Source of the DNA: an uncultured Caulobacterales bacterium
Lineage (GTDB): Bacteria; Pseudomonadota; Alphaproteobacteria; Caulobacterales; Caulobacteraceae
Length of the DNA: 64,000 nt
NCBI GenBank assembly: GCA_903884425.1
Contig: CAISEP010000007.1
Span: forward strand, 1 to 64,000
Direction: 5' to 3'
The notes beneath the pieces are model-generated. The model had not been told where the DNA came from and did not search any database. It saw only the letters and a program-made list of their open reading frames with translations. This document shows, one piece after another, positions 1-8,853 of this stretch (positions within the stretch are counted from its first letter, which is position 1; the number at the start of each line of letters is the position of its first letter). A program made the position numbers and the translations under genes.

Positions 1-304
1 CCGGGACTGGCCGACGCTCGCCCCCCGGCTGCAGGGCAAGATCCACGTCTATGTGGGCAATGGCGACAACTACTATCTGACGGACAGCGTCTATTTCGCC
101 CAGGAGCGGCTGGAGTCCCTCAAGCCCGCCTATGGGGGCGAAGTGGCCTATGGCGACCGGGCGGAGCACTGCTGGAACGGCGACCCGACCCAGCCCAACG
201 CCTACAGCCGCCTGCACTACAACTACCAGTACCTGCCCAAGATCCTGGAGCGGATCAAGGCGACGGCCCCGGCCGGGGCGGACCTGACCAGCTGGCGGTA
301 CTGA
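1..304 (+). CDS. C-terminal fragment of a hypothetical protein, possibly esterase-like
   Basis: The reading frame is open from the window edge (frame starting at base 2) to a TGA at 302-304, so about 100 C-terminal residues are visible and the start lies outside. The fragment is rich in Tyr and Asn and contains KIHVYVGNGDNYYLTD, a beta-strand followed by an acidic loop that resembles the C-terminal part of esterase-D-like alpha/beta hydrolases, then a segment with AEHCWNGD. It converges on the aldo-keto reductase with a 16-base gap. No catalytic triad can be checked in what is visible, so the family assignment is a guess. That the frame is coding is fairly sure. Confidence 0.6.
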   Translation, partial: RDWPTLAPRLQGKIHVYVGNGDNYYLTDSVYFAQERLESLKPAYGGEVAYGDRAEHCWNGDPTQPNAYSRLHYNYQYLPKILERIKATAPAGADLTSWRY

Positions 305-320
305 TCCGCCAACTGGCGGG

Positions 321-1373
321 TCAGCTGACGCCGAGATTGTACTTCATGATCGACCCGTGGGGTCCGGTGCGGTCCCGCTCCAGGGCATAGACCTCGCCGG
401 ACGGGCCGGTGCGGCCTGCCAGCACCGCGGCGATCTCCGCCCGGTCGGCGTCAGTCAGGCGCACCTGCGCCACAGCCAGAGTGGCGGGCAGGTGGGTGGC
501 GTTGCGGGCGCCGACGATCACGCCTGCCACATGGGGCTGGTCCAGCACATGGCGGGACGCCACGGCGGACAGGTTGGTGCCGTGCCGGTCGGCCACCCGC
601 TTCAGGACGGCCAGCAACTGCTGGAACAGGTCCCAGCCGCCGAATTCCTCGATGATCAGCCGGTACTTCACCAGGGACCGGTTCTCCAGCGCCCCCGTCG
701 GCGCGGGCCTGCCCAGCCACCGCTCCGACAGGAAGCCCCCGGCCAGGGTGCCGTAGCACAGCAGCTTCATGCCCAGCGCCGCGCAGGCCTCCGCCATCGC
801 TCCCTCCGGCCGGGTGTCCAGCAGGGAGTACTGCACCTGCAGGGTGGCGAAGGGGACCCCGGCGGCGGCGATCTCCCGCACATGGGCGGCGTCGAAATTG
901 GTGCCGCCGATCAGCTGGATCTTGCCCTGCGCCTGCGGGTCGAGGAGCGCCCGGGCGGCCTCCACATAGCGGGGCTGCTCATAGTCCCACCAATGGAACT
1001 GGACCAGGTCCAGCCGGTCCGTCCGCAGGCGCTGCAGGGACCGGTCGATGATCCGCCGCACGTCCGCTGGCGTGATCCGGGGCAGGAGGTCGAGGTCCGG
1101 CACGAACTTGGTATGCACCCGCAGCCGGGCCAGGGCCTCGGCCCCCCTTGTCTGCCGCAGACGGGCGCGGAAGTCGCCGATCATCTCCTCCACACCCGTA
1201 TAGATGTCGGCGCAGTCGAAGGTGGTGACGCCGGCATCGTAGAAGGCCTGCAGATCGTCGCTGACGGCGTCCCGCGCCACCGGGCCGTGCCCCCCCGCCA
1301 GTTGCCAGCCGCCCCGCAGGACGCGGGAGATGCGATAGCCGGGGACGAGGTCGAAGGTTTCGGAAAAGCTCAA
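321..1373 (-). CDS. Aldo/keto reductase family protein
   Basis: The protein has 350 residues and a TIM-barrel aldo/keto reductase layout, predicted to be a cytoplasmic NADPH-dependent carbonyl reductase. Visible hallmarks are TTFDCADIYTG (catalytic Asp and Tyr region), LDLVQFHWWD (strand ending in the conserved His), IGGTNF, and a C-terminal VIVGARNATHL cofactor segment. The start is TTG at 1371-1373, overlapping the stop of the upstream TIGR04076 gene as TTGA, which implies translational coupling. It is the last gene of a minus-strand operon DUF885-MFS-TIGR04076-AKR. The substrate is unknown. The family is secure. Confidence 0.9.
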   Translation of the reverse strand: MSFSETFDLVPGYRISRVLRGGWQLAGGHGPVARDAVSDDLQAFYDAGVTTFDCADIYTGVEEMIGDFRARLRQTRGAEALARLRVHTKFVPDLDLLPRITPADVRRIIDRSLQRLRTDRLDLVQFHWWDYEQPRYVEAARALLDPQAQGKIQLIGGTNFDAAHVREIAAAGVPFATLQVQYSLLDTRPEGAMAEACAALGMKLLCYGTLAGGFLSERWLGRPAPTGALENRSLVKYRLIIEEFGGWDLFQQLLAVLKRVADRHGTNLSAVASRHVLDQPHVAGVIVGARNATHLPATLAVAQVRLTDADRAEIAAVLAGRTGPSGEVYALERDRTGPHGSIMKYNLGVS

Positions 1374-1720
1374 GGGTTCGGTCTTTCGGTGGCGGTCACG
1401 TCGCTGTGGCGGAACCGGCGCAGGCCCAGCCGGGTGATGCGCAGGCGGGACGGGCAGTTGGGGTCGGGGCAGGCCACCTCCGCGTCGGTGGACATCCAGT
1501 CATTGGGATGGGTCTGGCGCTGCTTGGCCGCCAGCAGGGGCAGGACCGCGGCCAGGGAATAGATGGAAAAGCCCTGGCCCTCCGGCAGGAACAGGTTCTC
1601 CCCCCTGAGCTCGAACCAGTCTCCGGGATTGGCGCTGCAATAGAGCCGGGCACCCGGCGGGGCCACCACCTCCACCCGCAGGTCGTAGAGCTCGAAGCTG
1701 TCGTCGCGGTCGTCCGTCAT
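1370..1720 (-). CDS. TIGR04076 family small protein
   Basis: A 116-residue protein beginning MTDDRDDSFELYDL. It matches the layout of TIGR04076 proteins: an N-terminal strand with RVEVV, a GDWFELRGENLFLPEG segment, a helix with YSLAAVLPLLAAKQR, and a C-terminal CPDPNCPSRLRITR box holding two Cys. ATG at 1718-1720 overlaps the stop of the MFS gene, and its own stop overlaps the start of the aldo/keto reductase, so it is tightly embedded in the operon. The molecular function of the family is not established. The Cys pair might bind metal, which is inference. Confidence 0.8.
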   Translation of the reverse strand: MTDDRDDSFELYDLRVEVVAPPGARLYCSANPGDWFELRGENLFLPEGQGFSIYSLAAVLPLLAAKQRQTHPNDWMSTDAEVACPDPNCPSRLRITRLGLRRFRHSDVTATERPNP

Positions 1721-3000
1721 GCCTGTCTCCGGCGGCGCAGGGCGGGGATCAGCGCCAGCCCGGCCAGGCCATAGCACGCCACCACGGTGAAGCTGATCGC
1801 AGGCCCCAGCCCCGCCGCCGGGCCGAAGATCTTCTCCCCTGCCAGCGCCACGGCGGTGGGGCCGAAGCCCGCGCCGATCGCCACGTTGAGGAAGAAGCTG
1901 ATGGCCATGGCGCGGCCTCGCGCCCGGTTGGGCGTGCCGTCGAGGATGGCGGACAGGCCCGACGCCGTGACCACGGCGGACAGGGCGAAATAGGCGGTGA
2001 CGGCCACCAGCACCAGGGGCAGGCTCGGACTGTTCAGGGCGAGCGCCGCGGGCAGGGCCGCCAGCACGGCGAGGCCGCACAGCTCCACCCGGCCCCGGGC
2101 ACCGCGCCACAGGGCAAAGCGGTCGGCCAGGGCACCGCCCGCCAGCATGCCGCCCCCATAGCCCAGCATCAGCAGCACCCCCAGCTGCACCCCCACCGCC
2201 GCCGGGTCGACGGCAAAGCGGCGGATCAGCAGGGAGGGGGCCCAGGCCCCCACGGCATTGTCCACCAGGGAGGCCACGGCCACCACCAGGAAGACCGGGG
2301 CGATGGCCCGCCAGCCCGCAGCGGCCACGGACGCCTGAGGCGCATCCCCGACGGTCTCGGCATCCTGCCGCCGCACCGGCTCGCGCACGCACAGCAGCAC
2401 CCCGGTCCAGAGCAGGCTGGGCCCGCCGATGGCCAGGAACACCAGCCGCCACGGGGCCCAGTGGGCCAGGGGGGTGAGGGCGAACAGGCCGCCGCGCACC
2501 GCTGCCAGCACCTCGCCGCCGATCAGGATGGCCCCGCCGATGCCGATGGCGATGCCGGTGAAGTACACCCCCACCGCCGCGCCCCGCTGCCGAGGCGGAA
2601 AGCCGTCGCTGATCAGGGAGATGGCGGCCGGGGACAGGACCGCCTCCCCAAGCCCGACCACGATCCGGGCGGCGAACAGCACTGCGAAGGAGGGGGCGAG
2701 CCCGCACATCAGGGTGCCGACGCTCCACACCGCGACCCCTGCGGCCAGCAGGTTTCGCCGGGACATCCGGTCCGCCAGCACCCCCAGCGGCAGGCCCGCA
2801 ACGCCGTAGACCATGGCAAAGGCCAGGCCCAGCAGCAGGCTCATGCCCGTGTCGTCCACATGCAGATCGTGGCGGATCGGGTCCACCAGCAGGCTCATCA
2901 CCTGCCGGTCGGTATAGGCCAGCACCGCCGTGGCAAACAGGATCAGCACCGCGGTCCAGGCGCGGCGCGAGCTCGGATAGGGTGGATCGGCCAGGCTCAT
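1717..3000 (-). CDS. MFS transporter (spinster-like)
   Basis: A 427-residue polytopic inner-membrane protein with about 12 hydrophobic segments. The first loop carries the MFS signature in GVLADRMSRRNLLAAG, and TM1 ends with AYTDRQVMSLLVDPIRHDL, a pattern typical of spinster-type MFS carriers. Its ATG overlaps the stop of the DUF885 gene by 4 bases and its stop overlaps the TIGR04076 start. The link to an exported DUF885 hydrolase suggests uptake of a hydrolysis product, or export, but the substrate cannot be read from the sequence. Confidence 0.9.
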   Translation of the reverse strand: MSLADPPYPSSRRAWTAVLILFATAVLAYTDRQVMSLLVDPIRHDLHVDDTGMSLLLGLAFAMVYGVAGLPLGVLADRMSRRNLLAAGVAVWSVGTLMCGLAPSFAVLFAARIVVGLGEAVLSPAAISLISDGFPPRQRGAAVGVYFTGIAIGIGGAILIGGEVLAAVRGGLFALTPLAHWAPWRLVFLAIGGPSLLWTGVLLCVREPVRRQDAETVGDAPQASVAAAGWRAIAPVFLVVAVASLVDNAVGAWAPSLLIRRFAVDPAAVGVQLGVLLMLGYGGGMLAGGALADRFALWRGARGRVELCGLAVLAALPAALALNSPSLPLVLVAVTAYFALSAVVTASGLSAILDGTPNRARGRAMAISFFLNVAIGAGFGPTAVALAGEKIFGPAAGLGPAISFTVVACYGLAGLALIPALRRRRQA

Positions 3001-4820
3001 GCGAAGGCAGGGCCGCCGGCGGCGATCCAGGCGTCGATCCGCGCCTCGAGGATGTCCAGCGGCAGGGCCCCGGTCATCAGCACCTGGTCATGGAAGCGGC
3101 GGATGTCGAACCGGGCCCCCAGCCGCTCCGTCGCCCGTCGGCGCAGGGCCTGCAGGCGCAGCTCCCCCACCTTGTAGGCAGTGGCCTGCCCCGGATCGGC
3201 GATGTAGCGGTCGATCTCCACCACGATGTCCCGGGCGGCCATGGAGGTGTTGTCGGTCATGAAGGCGATGGCCCGCTCCCGCGACCAGCCCCTTGCGTGC
3301 ATGCCGGTGTCCACCACCAGCCGCACGGCCCGCAGCATCTCGAAGTCCAGATGCCCGAACCACTGCCACGGGTCGGTGAACAGGCCGAGCTCCTTGCCCA
3401 GGGACTCCGAATAGAGGCCCCAGCCCTCCACATAGGCGGTGAAGTCGCTGCCGAAGCGCAGCATGTCCGGCAGGGCGGTGTTCTCCTGCGCCAGCGAGCC
3501 CTGGAAGTGATGCCCCGGCACACCCTCGTGCAGGGTCAGGGTCTCCAGCGTCGGGATCGGCCGGGTGTCGAGCATGGACATGTTGAAATAGAGCACGCCC
3601 GGGCCCGACCCGTCCGCCGGTCCCAGCGCGTAATAGCCGGTGCCCCGGGTCTCGCCCAGGGACGGCAGGGCACGGACCTCGAACGGGGCCTTGGGCCTGC
3701 GGCTGAACAGGCGGGGCATGCCGATCCAGATGCGCTCGAGGATGCTGGCGAACCGGTCCAGCAGGTCCTGCGGCCGGGTGAAGTAGAAGGACCGGTCGGT
3801 GCGCACATGGGCGAACAGGGCGTGCAGGTCGCCGTCGAACTTCAGCTCCATCCGCACCGCCTCCATCTCCCCCCGGATGCGGGCGACTTCGGAGAGGCCC
3901 AGCGCATGGATCTCGTCGGCGGTGAGGCGAGTGGTGGTGTGCCGGGCCAGCGCCGCGGCGTACATCCGCGCCCCGTCCTTCTGGGCGCAGAGCCCCGGTT
4001 GCTCCCGGGCGGCGGGAAGATAGGTGGTGGTCAGATACTGCTTCCAGCGGGCATAGCCGGGCAGCACCTCCTCCACGATCACCTTGCGATAGGCCGCGGC
4101 CAGCCGGGTCCGCTCCGCCGCCGGGAAGGACGCGGGCAGGTCCAGCACGGGCTTGTAGAAGGGGGTCGCTTCGGGAGCGAGAGCCAGCATGGCGTCCACC
4201 TCCGCCAGCACGTTCAGGACCACGATCCGCGGCTGGACGTAGCCCCGGGCCAGGCCCTGGGCCAGCTGGTCCATGGCATTCTTCATATAGCCCGCGAACC
4301 AGTGCATCCGGGACAGCCCCGCCTCGTGGTCCGCCACGGTCCGCAAGGGGGCCCCGGCACCGGAGGCGGCGTCGGGAAAGCTGACCTGCAGGCCGAAGGA
4401 CGGGTCGAGATTGGTCATCCGGCCGATGTCGAACAGGCCCGACGTGATCTCCTCGATGGCGGCGTCCGTGCGATAGCGGAACACGTCATAGGCCAGCCGG
4501 TCTGTGTCGCTCAGCGCGTTGCGGTCGATGGCCGCCAGCCCCCGGGCGTCCCGCTGTTTCGCCGCCAGTCGCTGGTCCCGGTAGGCGTCGGACAGGGGGT
4601 CGGTGAAGCGGGCCGCGTCCACCCCCTTGGCCCGCACGGCATCCAGCGGGTCGATGGACCGTTCCGACCGGGCGCTCTCGGCCAGCAGGGCGCGCAGGGC
4701 GACTCCGGCCTCAGACGCGGTGGCGGCAAGGGCCATGCGCGCCCCGGCCGTCAGTCCGGCCCCCGCTGCCGCCGCACCGGCCACCAGCCGCCGTCGCGAC
4801 CATCCGTTCTGAAGCGTCAT
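2997..4820 (-). CDS. Tat-exported DUF885 family protein (putative metallopeptidase)
   Basis: A 607-residue protein. The N-terminus has SRRRLVAG followed by an Ala/Gly-rich hydrophobic stretch ending near Ala33, a twin-arginine signal, so a periplasmic location is predicted. Around residues 431-440 it has HEGVPGHHFQ, the HE-x-x-x-GHH metal-binding box of DUF885, which is distantly related to gluzincin peptidases. Length is normal for the family (about 580-620). It is first in a four-gene overlapping operon with an MFS carrier, and diverges from the SDR at 5016 across a 195-base promoter region. Peptidase activity is family inference; some DUF885 members act on small esters or peptides. Confidence 0.88.
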   Translation of the reverse strand: MTLQNGWSRRRLVAGAAAAGAGLTAGARMALAATASEAGVALRALLAESARSERSIDPLDAVRAKGVDAARFTDPLSDAYRDQRLAAKQRDARGLAAIDRNALSDTDRLAYDVFRYRTDAAIEEITSGLFDIGRMTNLDPSFGLQVSFPDAASGAGAPLRTVADHEAGLSRMHWFAGYMKNAMDQLAQGLARGYVQPRIVVLNVLAEVDAMLALAPEATPFYKPVLDLPASFPAAERTRLAAAYRKVIVEEVLPGYARWKQYLTTTYLPAAREQPGLCAQKDGARMYAAALARHTTTRLTADEIHALGLSEVARIRGEMEAVRMELKFDGDLHALFAHVRTDRSFYFTRPQDLLDRFASILERIWIGMPRLFSRRPKAPFEVRALPSLGETRGTGYYALGPADGSGPGVLYFNMSMLDTRPIPTLETLTLHEGVPGHHFQGSLAQENTALPDMLRFGSDFTAYVEGWGLYSESLGKELGLFTDPWQWFGHLDFEMLRAVRLVVDTGMHARGWSRERAIAFMTDNTSMAARDIVVEIDRYIADPGQATAYKVGELRLQALRRRATERLGARFDIRRFHDQVLMTGALPLDILEARIDAWIAAGGPAFA

Positions 4821-5015
4821 CCGTATCCATCCCCCGGGGGCCGCGGGCTGGCCTCTCCCACGGCCACAGGTTTGCCCCGGCCGCCCGGGCCGCGCAATCC
4901 GCCGCGAGGGCGATTTAAGGATTTGAACTCACCGGACCGAGGCGTCACTGTGCGACCAAAGCGCCGCCGGGACCCGGCGGAAGACGGACGCAAGACAGGC
5001 GGGGAGACCAGGACC

Positions 5016-5885
5016 ATGCGCGATCTCAAGGGCAAGACGGCCTTCATCACCGGCGGGGCCAGCGGCATCGGCCTGGCCATGGCCCATGCCTTCGGCGAGG
5101 CGGGCATGTCGGTCATGCTGGCCGACATCGAGGCGGAGGCCCTGGCCGAGGCGGTCCGTGGGCTCGAGGAGCGGCAGATCCGCGCCGCCAGCGTCATCTG
5201 CGACGTCTCCGTCCGCGGGGCGGTGGAGGCCGCGGCCCGGCGCACCATCGAGACCTTCGGCAAGGTCCATGTCCTGTGCAACAATGCCGGCGTCGGCGGC
5301 GGCGGCCTGGTGGGCGAGGTGAAGCCCACCGACTGGGACTGGGTGGTGGAGGTCAACCTGATGGGCGTCGTCTACGGCATGGACGCCTTCCTGCCCCTGA
5401 TCCGCAGCCACGGGGAGGGGGGCTATGTGGTCAACACCGCCTCCATGGCCGGGATGGTCTCGCCGCCGGGAATGGAGCCCTACAACGCCACCAAGTTCGC
5501 AGTGGTCGCCATGTCCGAGGGCTGGAACCTGCAGCTGGCGCCCGAGAACATCGGCGTCGCCGTGCTCTGTCCCGGCTTTGTCCGCACCAATATCGACAAG
5601 TCCGCCCGCAACCGTCCTGACCGCTTCGGGGGTCCAGGCGAGGTGGAGCTGGGCGTGGCCTCGGCCCTGGTGCAGGCGGGCATCGACCCGGCCCGGGTGG
5701 GGGAGCGGGTGCGGGAGGCGATCCAGAACGACGAGCTCTACATCTTCACCCACGCCAACATGCGCGGCGCGGTGGAGGACCGGTTCGCGCGGATCATGGC
5801 CGGCTTCGATGCCGCCGAAGCCAGCCCGGCCCTGCAGGGCGTCGAATCGGAGCTTCCGGACCTGGTCCGCAACCTCGGAAACTGA
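5016..5885 (+). CDS. SDR family oxidoreductase
   Basis: A 289-residue classical short-chain dehydrogenase/reductase. TGGASGIG (residues 12-19) binds NAD(P), NNAGV is the strand-4 motif, and Ser plus YNATK form the catalytic site. The ATG at 5016 was chosen because the protein then begins MRDLKGKTAFITGG, the usual SDR N-terminus, with GGGGAGA about 8 bases upstream as RBS. The much longer open frame upstream is non-coding DNA antisense to the DUF885 gene. The C-terminus (about residues 200-289) is extended compared with 250-residue SDRs, as in SDRs acting on larger alcohols. Substrate unknown. Confidence 0.9.
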   Translation: MRDLKGKTAFITGGASGIGLAMAHAFGEAGMSVMLADIEAEALAEAVRGLEERQIRAASVICDVSVRGAVEAAARRTIETFGKVHVLCNNAGVGGGGLVGEVKPTDWDWVVEVNLMGVVYGMDAFLPLIRSHGEGGYVVNTASMAGMVSPPGMEPYNATKFAVVAMSEGWNLQLAPENIGVAVLCPGFVRTNIDKSARNRPDRFGGPGEVELGVASALVQAGIDPARVGERVREAIQNDELYIFTHANMRGAVEDRFARIMAGFDAAEASPALQGVESELPDLVRNLGN

Positions 5886-6096
5886 ACACTCCGCAAACTG
5901 ATCAATGACAAGATTGCCGAAGACCGTCGTTTCTGCGGAATTCGGGTGAAATCTGCCTCGAAAGCCCTTGAAGACCTGCAGATGTGGGTTCACCCTCCTC
6001 GAATGATCGGTGCGGGCGGAGTTTCCTTCCGCTGACAGACACCGACGCCTGTGGGCGCAGCGAGACCCATGCTGCGTCCGGGTCACGGAGGAAACC
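5886..6096. other. Intergenic region, no gene recognised
   Basis: This 211-base gap lies between the SDR stop and the small membrane protein. It is somewhat less GC-rich than its surroundings. I see no convincing promoter hexamer pair or hairpin and no RNA family. It presumably carries the promoter of the 49-residue membrane protein. Confidence 0.4.
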
Positions 6097-6246
6097 ATGG
6101 GTGCTATGACGGGCAACGCGCGTGGGCGCGGCATGCGAACCTTTTCGGCGTTCGGTGCCGGGACCTTCATCCTGGCGGTCGCCGCCATGACCTGGGCGGT
6201 CACGGGCTGGATCGTGATGGAAATAGCGCAGCGCGCCAGCCTCTAG
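6097..6246 (+). CDS. Small single-pass membrane protein (49 residues)
   Basis: The ATG at 6097 is preceded by CGGAGGAAACC, a strong Shine-Dalgarno with ideal spacing, better than that of many neighbouring genes, which is the main argument that it is translated. The product starts MGAMTGNARGRGMRTF, a basic N-terminus, then has a hydrophobic helix of about 21 residues (FGAGTFILAVAAMTWAVTGW) and a short tail ending RASL. It is followed at once by two hairpins that could terminate its message. No homologous family is recognised. By the positive-inside rule the N-terminus would be cytoplasmic. Confidence 0.55.
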   Translation: MGAMTGNARGRGMRTFSAFGAGTFILAVAAMTWAVTGWIVMEIAQRASL

Positions 6247-6297
6247 GGGGGCGCAAGGCCCCCCAAGGCCCTCCGAAGGCCCGCTCAAGGCCTTCGG
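6246..6297. terminator. Tandem hairpins between convergent genes
   Basis: The first hairpin pairs GGGGGG (6246-6251) with CCCCCC (6259-6264) around a 7-base loop. The second pairs CCGAAGGCC (6273-6281) perfectly with GGCCTTCGG (6289-6297) around a 7-base loop. They lie between the stop of the small membrane protein and the stop of the 2OG-Fe(II) oxygenase, the right place for a bidirectional terminator. No U-tract follows on either strand, so termination may be Rho-assisted. Confidence 0.5.
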
Positions 6298-6311
6298 CGG
6301 CGCGGACGCCT

Positions 6312-7304
6312 CTAGGGCGTGGCGTTGGCGGCTGTGGCCGCCGGCGTTTCCATGTGCTTCTGCGAGGCGTTGATCCGGCCCATGATGTACTCCCCGGCGG
6401 TGGTCGGCGGGTAGATGGGCGTCTGGGAGCCGCGGGCGGCCAGCATGGTCGTATCCACCGGGGCCACGAAATCCGGATCATAGAAGGTCGCGATGGACAG
6501 CCGCTCCCGGCCGGAGCGGTTGGTCACCCGGTGCAGGGTGGAGCGGTAGCGGTCATTGGACCAGCGGGCCAGCAGGTCGCCGATGTTCACCACCAGCGTG
6601 CCGGGAATCGGCGGTGCCGGAACCCAGGCCCCGGTCGGGTCCAGCACCTCCAGCCCGCCCACATTGTCCTGCCACAGCAGCGTGACGCAGCCATAGTCCG
6701 TATGCGGGGCGACGCCGAACAGCTCCCCCTCCACCTTGGCCGGATGGGGCGGATAGTAGACGCACTGGGTGCGCTGCAGGGGTTTGTCGTACTTGTCGGC
6801 GAAGAAGTCCTCCCCGGCCCCGAGGGAAAGCGCCACGGCCCGGAGGAAGCGCTGGCCGCAGGCGGCCACGGCGTCGAAATAGCGGGTCAGGGCCTGCTCG
6901 AAGCCGGGACGGTCGGTGGGCCACTGGTTGGGACCGCGCAGGGGCTGGCCGGCCAGCACCGCCGGATCGTCCCGGGGCAGTTCCAGGCCGATCTGGTAGT
7001 ATTCCTTGTAGTCCGGGTTCTCGGCCCCCGCCATCTTGGTGCGGCCGATGGCGTTGAAGCCGCGCACGGATTCCTTCGGCGCGACCTTCAGCTTTTCCTC
7101 CAGGGGCAGGCGGAAGAAGGCCAGCGCCTCCCGCGCCGCGTCGTCGATGATCTCCTGCGCGATCCCGTGGTTCCTGATGTAGCAGAAGCCGGAACCGGCA
7201 AAGGCCTGGGCCACCTGGTCGGCCACCTTGCGGGTTTCGGCCGGATCACCGGATGCCAGGCCGCCGATGTCGATCACCGGGATGTAGTCAGGGGTCTGGG
7301 GCAT
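6312..7304 (-). CDS. 2-oxoglutarate/Fe(II)-dependent oxygenase (isopenicillin N synthase-like)
   Basis: A 330-residue protein of the IPNS/DIOX fold. The N-terminal domain (to about residue 150) contains IPVIDIGG and GFCYIRNHGI. The C-terminal oxygenase domain has HTDYG (first iron ligands His and Asp), a distal His in STLHRV, and RERLSIATF whose Arg-x-Ser binds the 2-oxoglutarate carboxylate. The ATG at 7302-7304 is preceded by GAGGA and gives the usual MPQTPDYIPVIDI beginning; a longer start would add a basic run not seen in the family. It diverges from the M20 peptidase. Such enzymes hydroxylate or oxidatively modify small molecules; the substrate is unknown. Confidence 0.9.
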   Translation of the reverse strand: MPQTPDYIPVIDIGGLASGDPAETRKVADQVAQAFAGSGFCYIRNHGIAQEIIDDAAREALAFFRLPLEEKLKVAPKESVRGFNAIGRTKMAGAENPDYKEYYQIGLELPRDDPAVLAGQPLRGPNQWPTDRPGFEQALTRYFDAVAACGQRFLRAVALSLGAGEDFFADKYDKPLQRTQCVYYPPHPAKVEGELFGVAPHTDYGCVTLLWQDNVGGLEVLDPTGAWVPAPPIPGTLVVNIGDLLARWSNDRYRSTLHRVTNRSGRERLSIATFYDPDFVAPVDTTMLAARGSQTPIYPPTTAGEYIMGRINASQKHMETPAATAANATP

Positions 7305-7434
7305 GGGCGTCCTCGTCCGTTTGCGGATCATCTGCCTAAAACCTAATCACCCCGGCTCCGACGGGTAAACCCCGGATCGCATTGACGGCGACGGCCGGTC
7401 TGTCCAAGCTCGGGGCCGAACAGGAAGGACCGTC

Positions 7435-8853
7435 ATGTTGAAACTCGCCCTCTCCGCCGTGGCGGCCGCGTTCGCCGTCACAACCGCCTCGGCCGCGCCG
7501 GCCCCGGCCCCGGCGCTCGCAGCCGATGTGGCCGACTTCCGCGCCCTCTACAAGGAACTGGTGGAGACCGACACCAGCTTCCCGGCGGGCAGTTGCACCC
7601 TGGCCGCCGAACGGATCGCGACCCGGCTGAAGGCGGCGGGCTTCGGCGACGACCAGATGCACCTGATCGTGCCGCCGGACCATCCCAAGGACGGCAATCT
7701 GGTGGTGATCTATCCGGGGCGGGACACGAAGGCCAAGGCGGTGCTGCTGCTGGCGCACATCGACGTGGTGGCCGCCCGGCGGGAGGACTGGACCCGCGAT
7801 CCCTTCACCCTGGTGGAGGAGGGCGGCTATTTCTATGCCCGCGGGGCGTTTGACGACAAGGCCCAGGCCGCCATCTGGGCCGACACCCTGATCCGCTTCC
7901 ACAAGGCCGGATACAAGCCCCGGCGGACCGTGAAGATGGCGCTGACCTGCGGCGAGGACAGCGCGGCCGTGAACGGGGCAGGGTTCCTGACCACCCGGTA
8001 TCGGGACCTGATCGATGCGGGGATCGCCCTCAACGAGGGGGGCGGCGGCGAGCTGGACGCCGCGGGCAAGCGCGTCTCGCACACGGTGCTGGCCGCGGAG
8101 AAGTCCGCCGTGTCCTTCCGGTTCGAGGTGACCAATCCCGGGGGCCACAGCTCCCGCCCCGTGCCGGACAATGCCATCTATCATCTGGTCCGGGCCGTGG
8201 ACCGGGTCAGCCGCTATGAATTTCCGGTCCAGCTGGACGACGCCAACCGGGCCTTCCTGACCCGCATGGCCCCGGTGATCGGCGGAGAGACGGGCCAGGC
8301 CATGCGCGCCCTGGTCGCCAATCCCCAGGACGCCGCGGCGGATGCCCTGCTCAGCCGGGACCCAAGCTTCCACGCCATGCTGCGCACCACCTGCGTGGCC
8401 ACCATGCTCGATGCCGGACATGCCGAAAACGCCCTGCCGCAGCGGGCCCGGGCCACCATCAACTGCCGGGTCTTCCCGGGCGTGCCGATCGAGGAGGTGC
8501 GCCAGACCCTGATCAAGCTGGTGGATGATCCGGCCGTGTCCATCCCGCCGGCCATGCCCCACTTCCCCCAGGCCGCCGCGCCGCCCCTGACGCCGCAGGT
8601 GCTGGGTCCGGTGGAGACCGTCTCGGCCCAGATGTGGCCCGGCGTTCCGGTGGTGCCGATCCTGCAGGCCGGGGCCACCGACGCCACCTTCCTCAATGCC
8701 GTCGGCATCCCCGCCTTCGGGATTTCCGGGCTGTTCGTCGACCCGGACCTGGGCCACATCCACGGGCTGAACGAACGGATTCCCGTGCGCTCCGTATATG
8801 AGGGGCGGGAGTTCCTGTACCGCCTGGTGCGTCTCTATGCCGACCAGAAATAG
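7435..8853 (+). CDS. Secreted M20 family metallopeptidase
   Basis: A 472-residue protein with an N-terminal signal peptide (MLKLALSAVAAAFAVTTASA, cleavage near Ala20-Ala21). Zinc-site residues are visible: His108 and Asp110 in AHIDVV, Asp140/Asp141 in FDDK, Glu174 in TCGEDS, and His443 in GHIHG. The lid/dimerisation domain lies at about residues 220-330, with GGHSSRP. The usual Glu-Glu pair appears as Glu-Asp, a tolerated variant. It is predicted to be a periplasmic carboxypeptidase or aminoacylase of the M20/M25/M40 group. The DUF5990 gene starts inside its last codons. Confidence 0.92.
   Translation: MLKLALSAVAAAFAVTTASAAPAPAPALAADVADFRALYKELVETDTSFPAGSCTLAAERIATRLKAAGFGDDQMHLIVPPDHPKDGNLVVIYPGRDTKAKAVLLLAHIDVVAARREDWTRDPFTLVEEGGYFYARGAFDDKAQAAIWADTLIRFHKAGYKPRRTVKMALTCGEDSAAVNGAGFLTTRYRDLIDAGIALNEGGGGELDAAGKRVSHTVLAAEKSAVSFRFEVTNPGGHSSRPVPDNAIYHLVRAVDRVSRYEFPVQLDDANRAFLTRMAPVIGGETGQAMRALVANPQDAAADALLSRDPSFHAMLRTTCVATMLDAGHAENALPQRARATINCRVFPGVPIEEVRQTLIKLVDDPAVSIPPAMPHFPQAAAPPLTPQVLGPVETVSAQMWPGVPVVPILQAGATDATFLNAVGIPAFGISGLFVDPDLGHIHGLNERIPVRSVYEGREFLYRLVRLYADQK

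Noticed and set aside
357-1562. A 400-codon open frame on the plus strand opposite the aldo/keto reductase
   Set aside because: It lies antisense to a gene with clear family motifs and its product is Gly/Gln/His/Arg-rich without domain features, a normal artefact of 70 percent GC DNA.
2982-5015. A long N-terminal extension of the SDR at 5016
   Set aside because: The extension is antisense to the DUF885 gene; the SDR start at 5016 has a proper RBS and the standard N-terminus.
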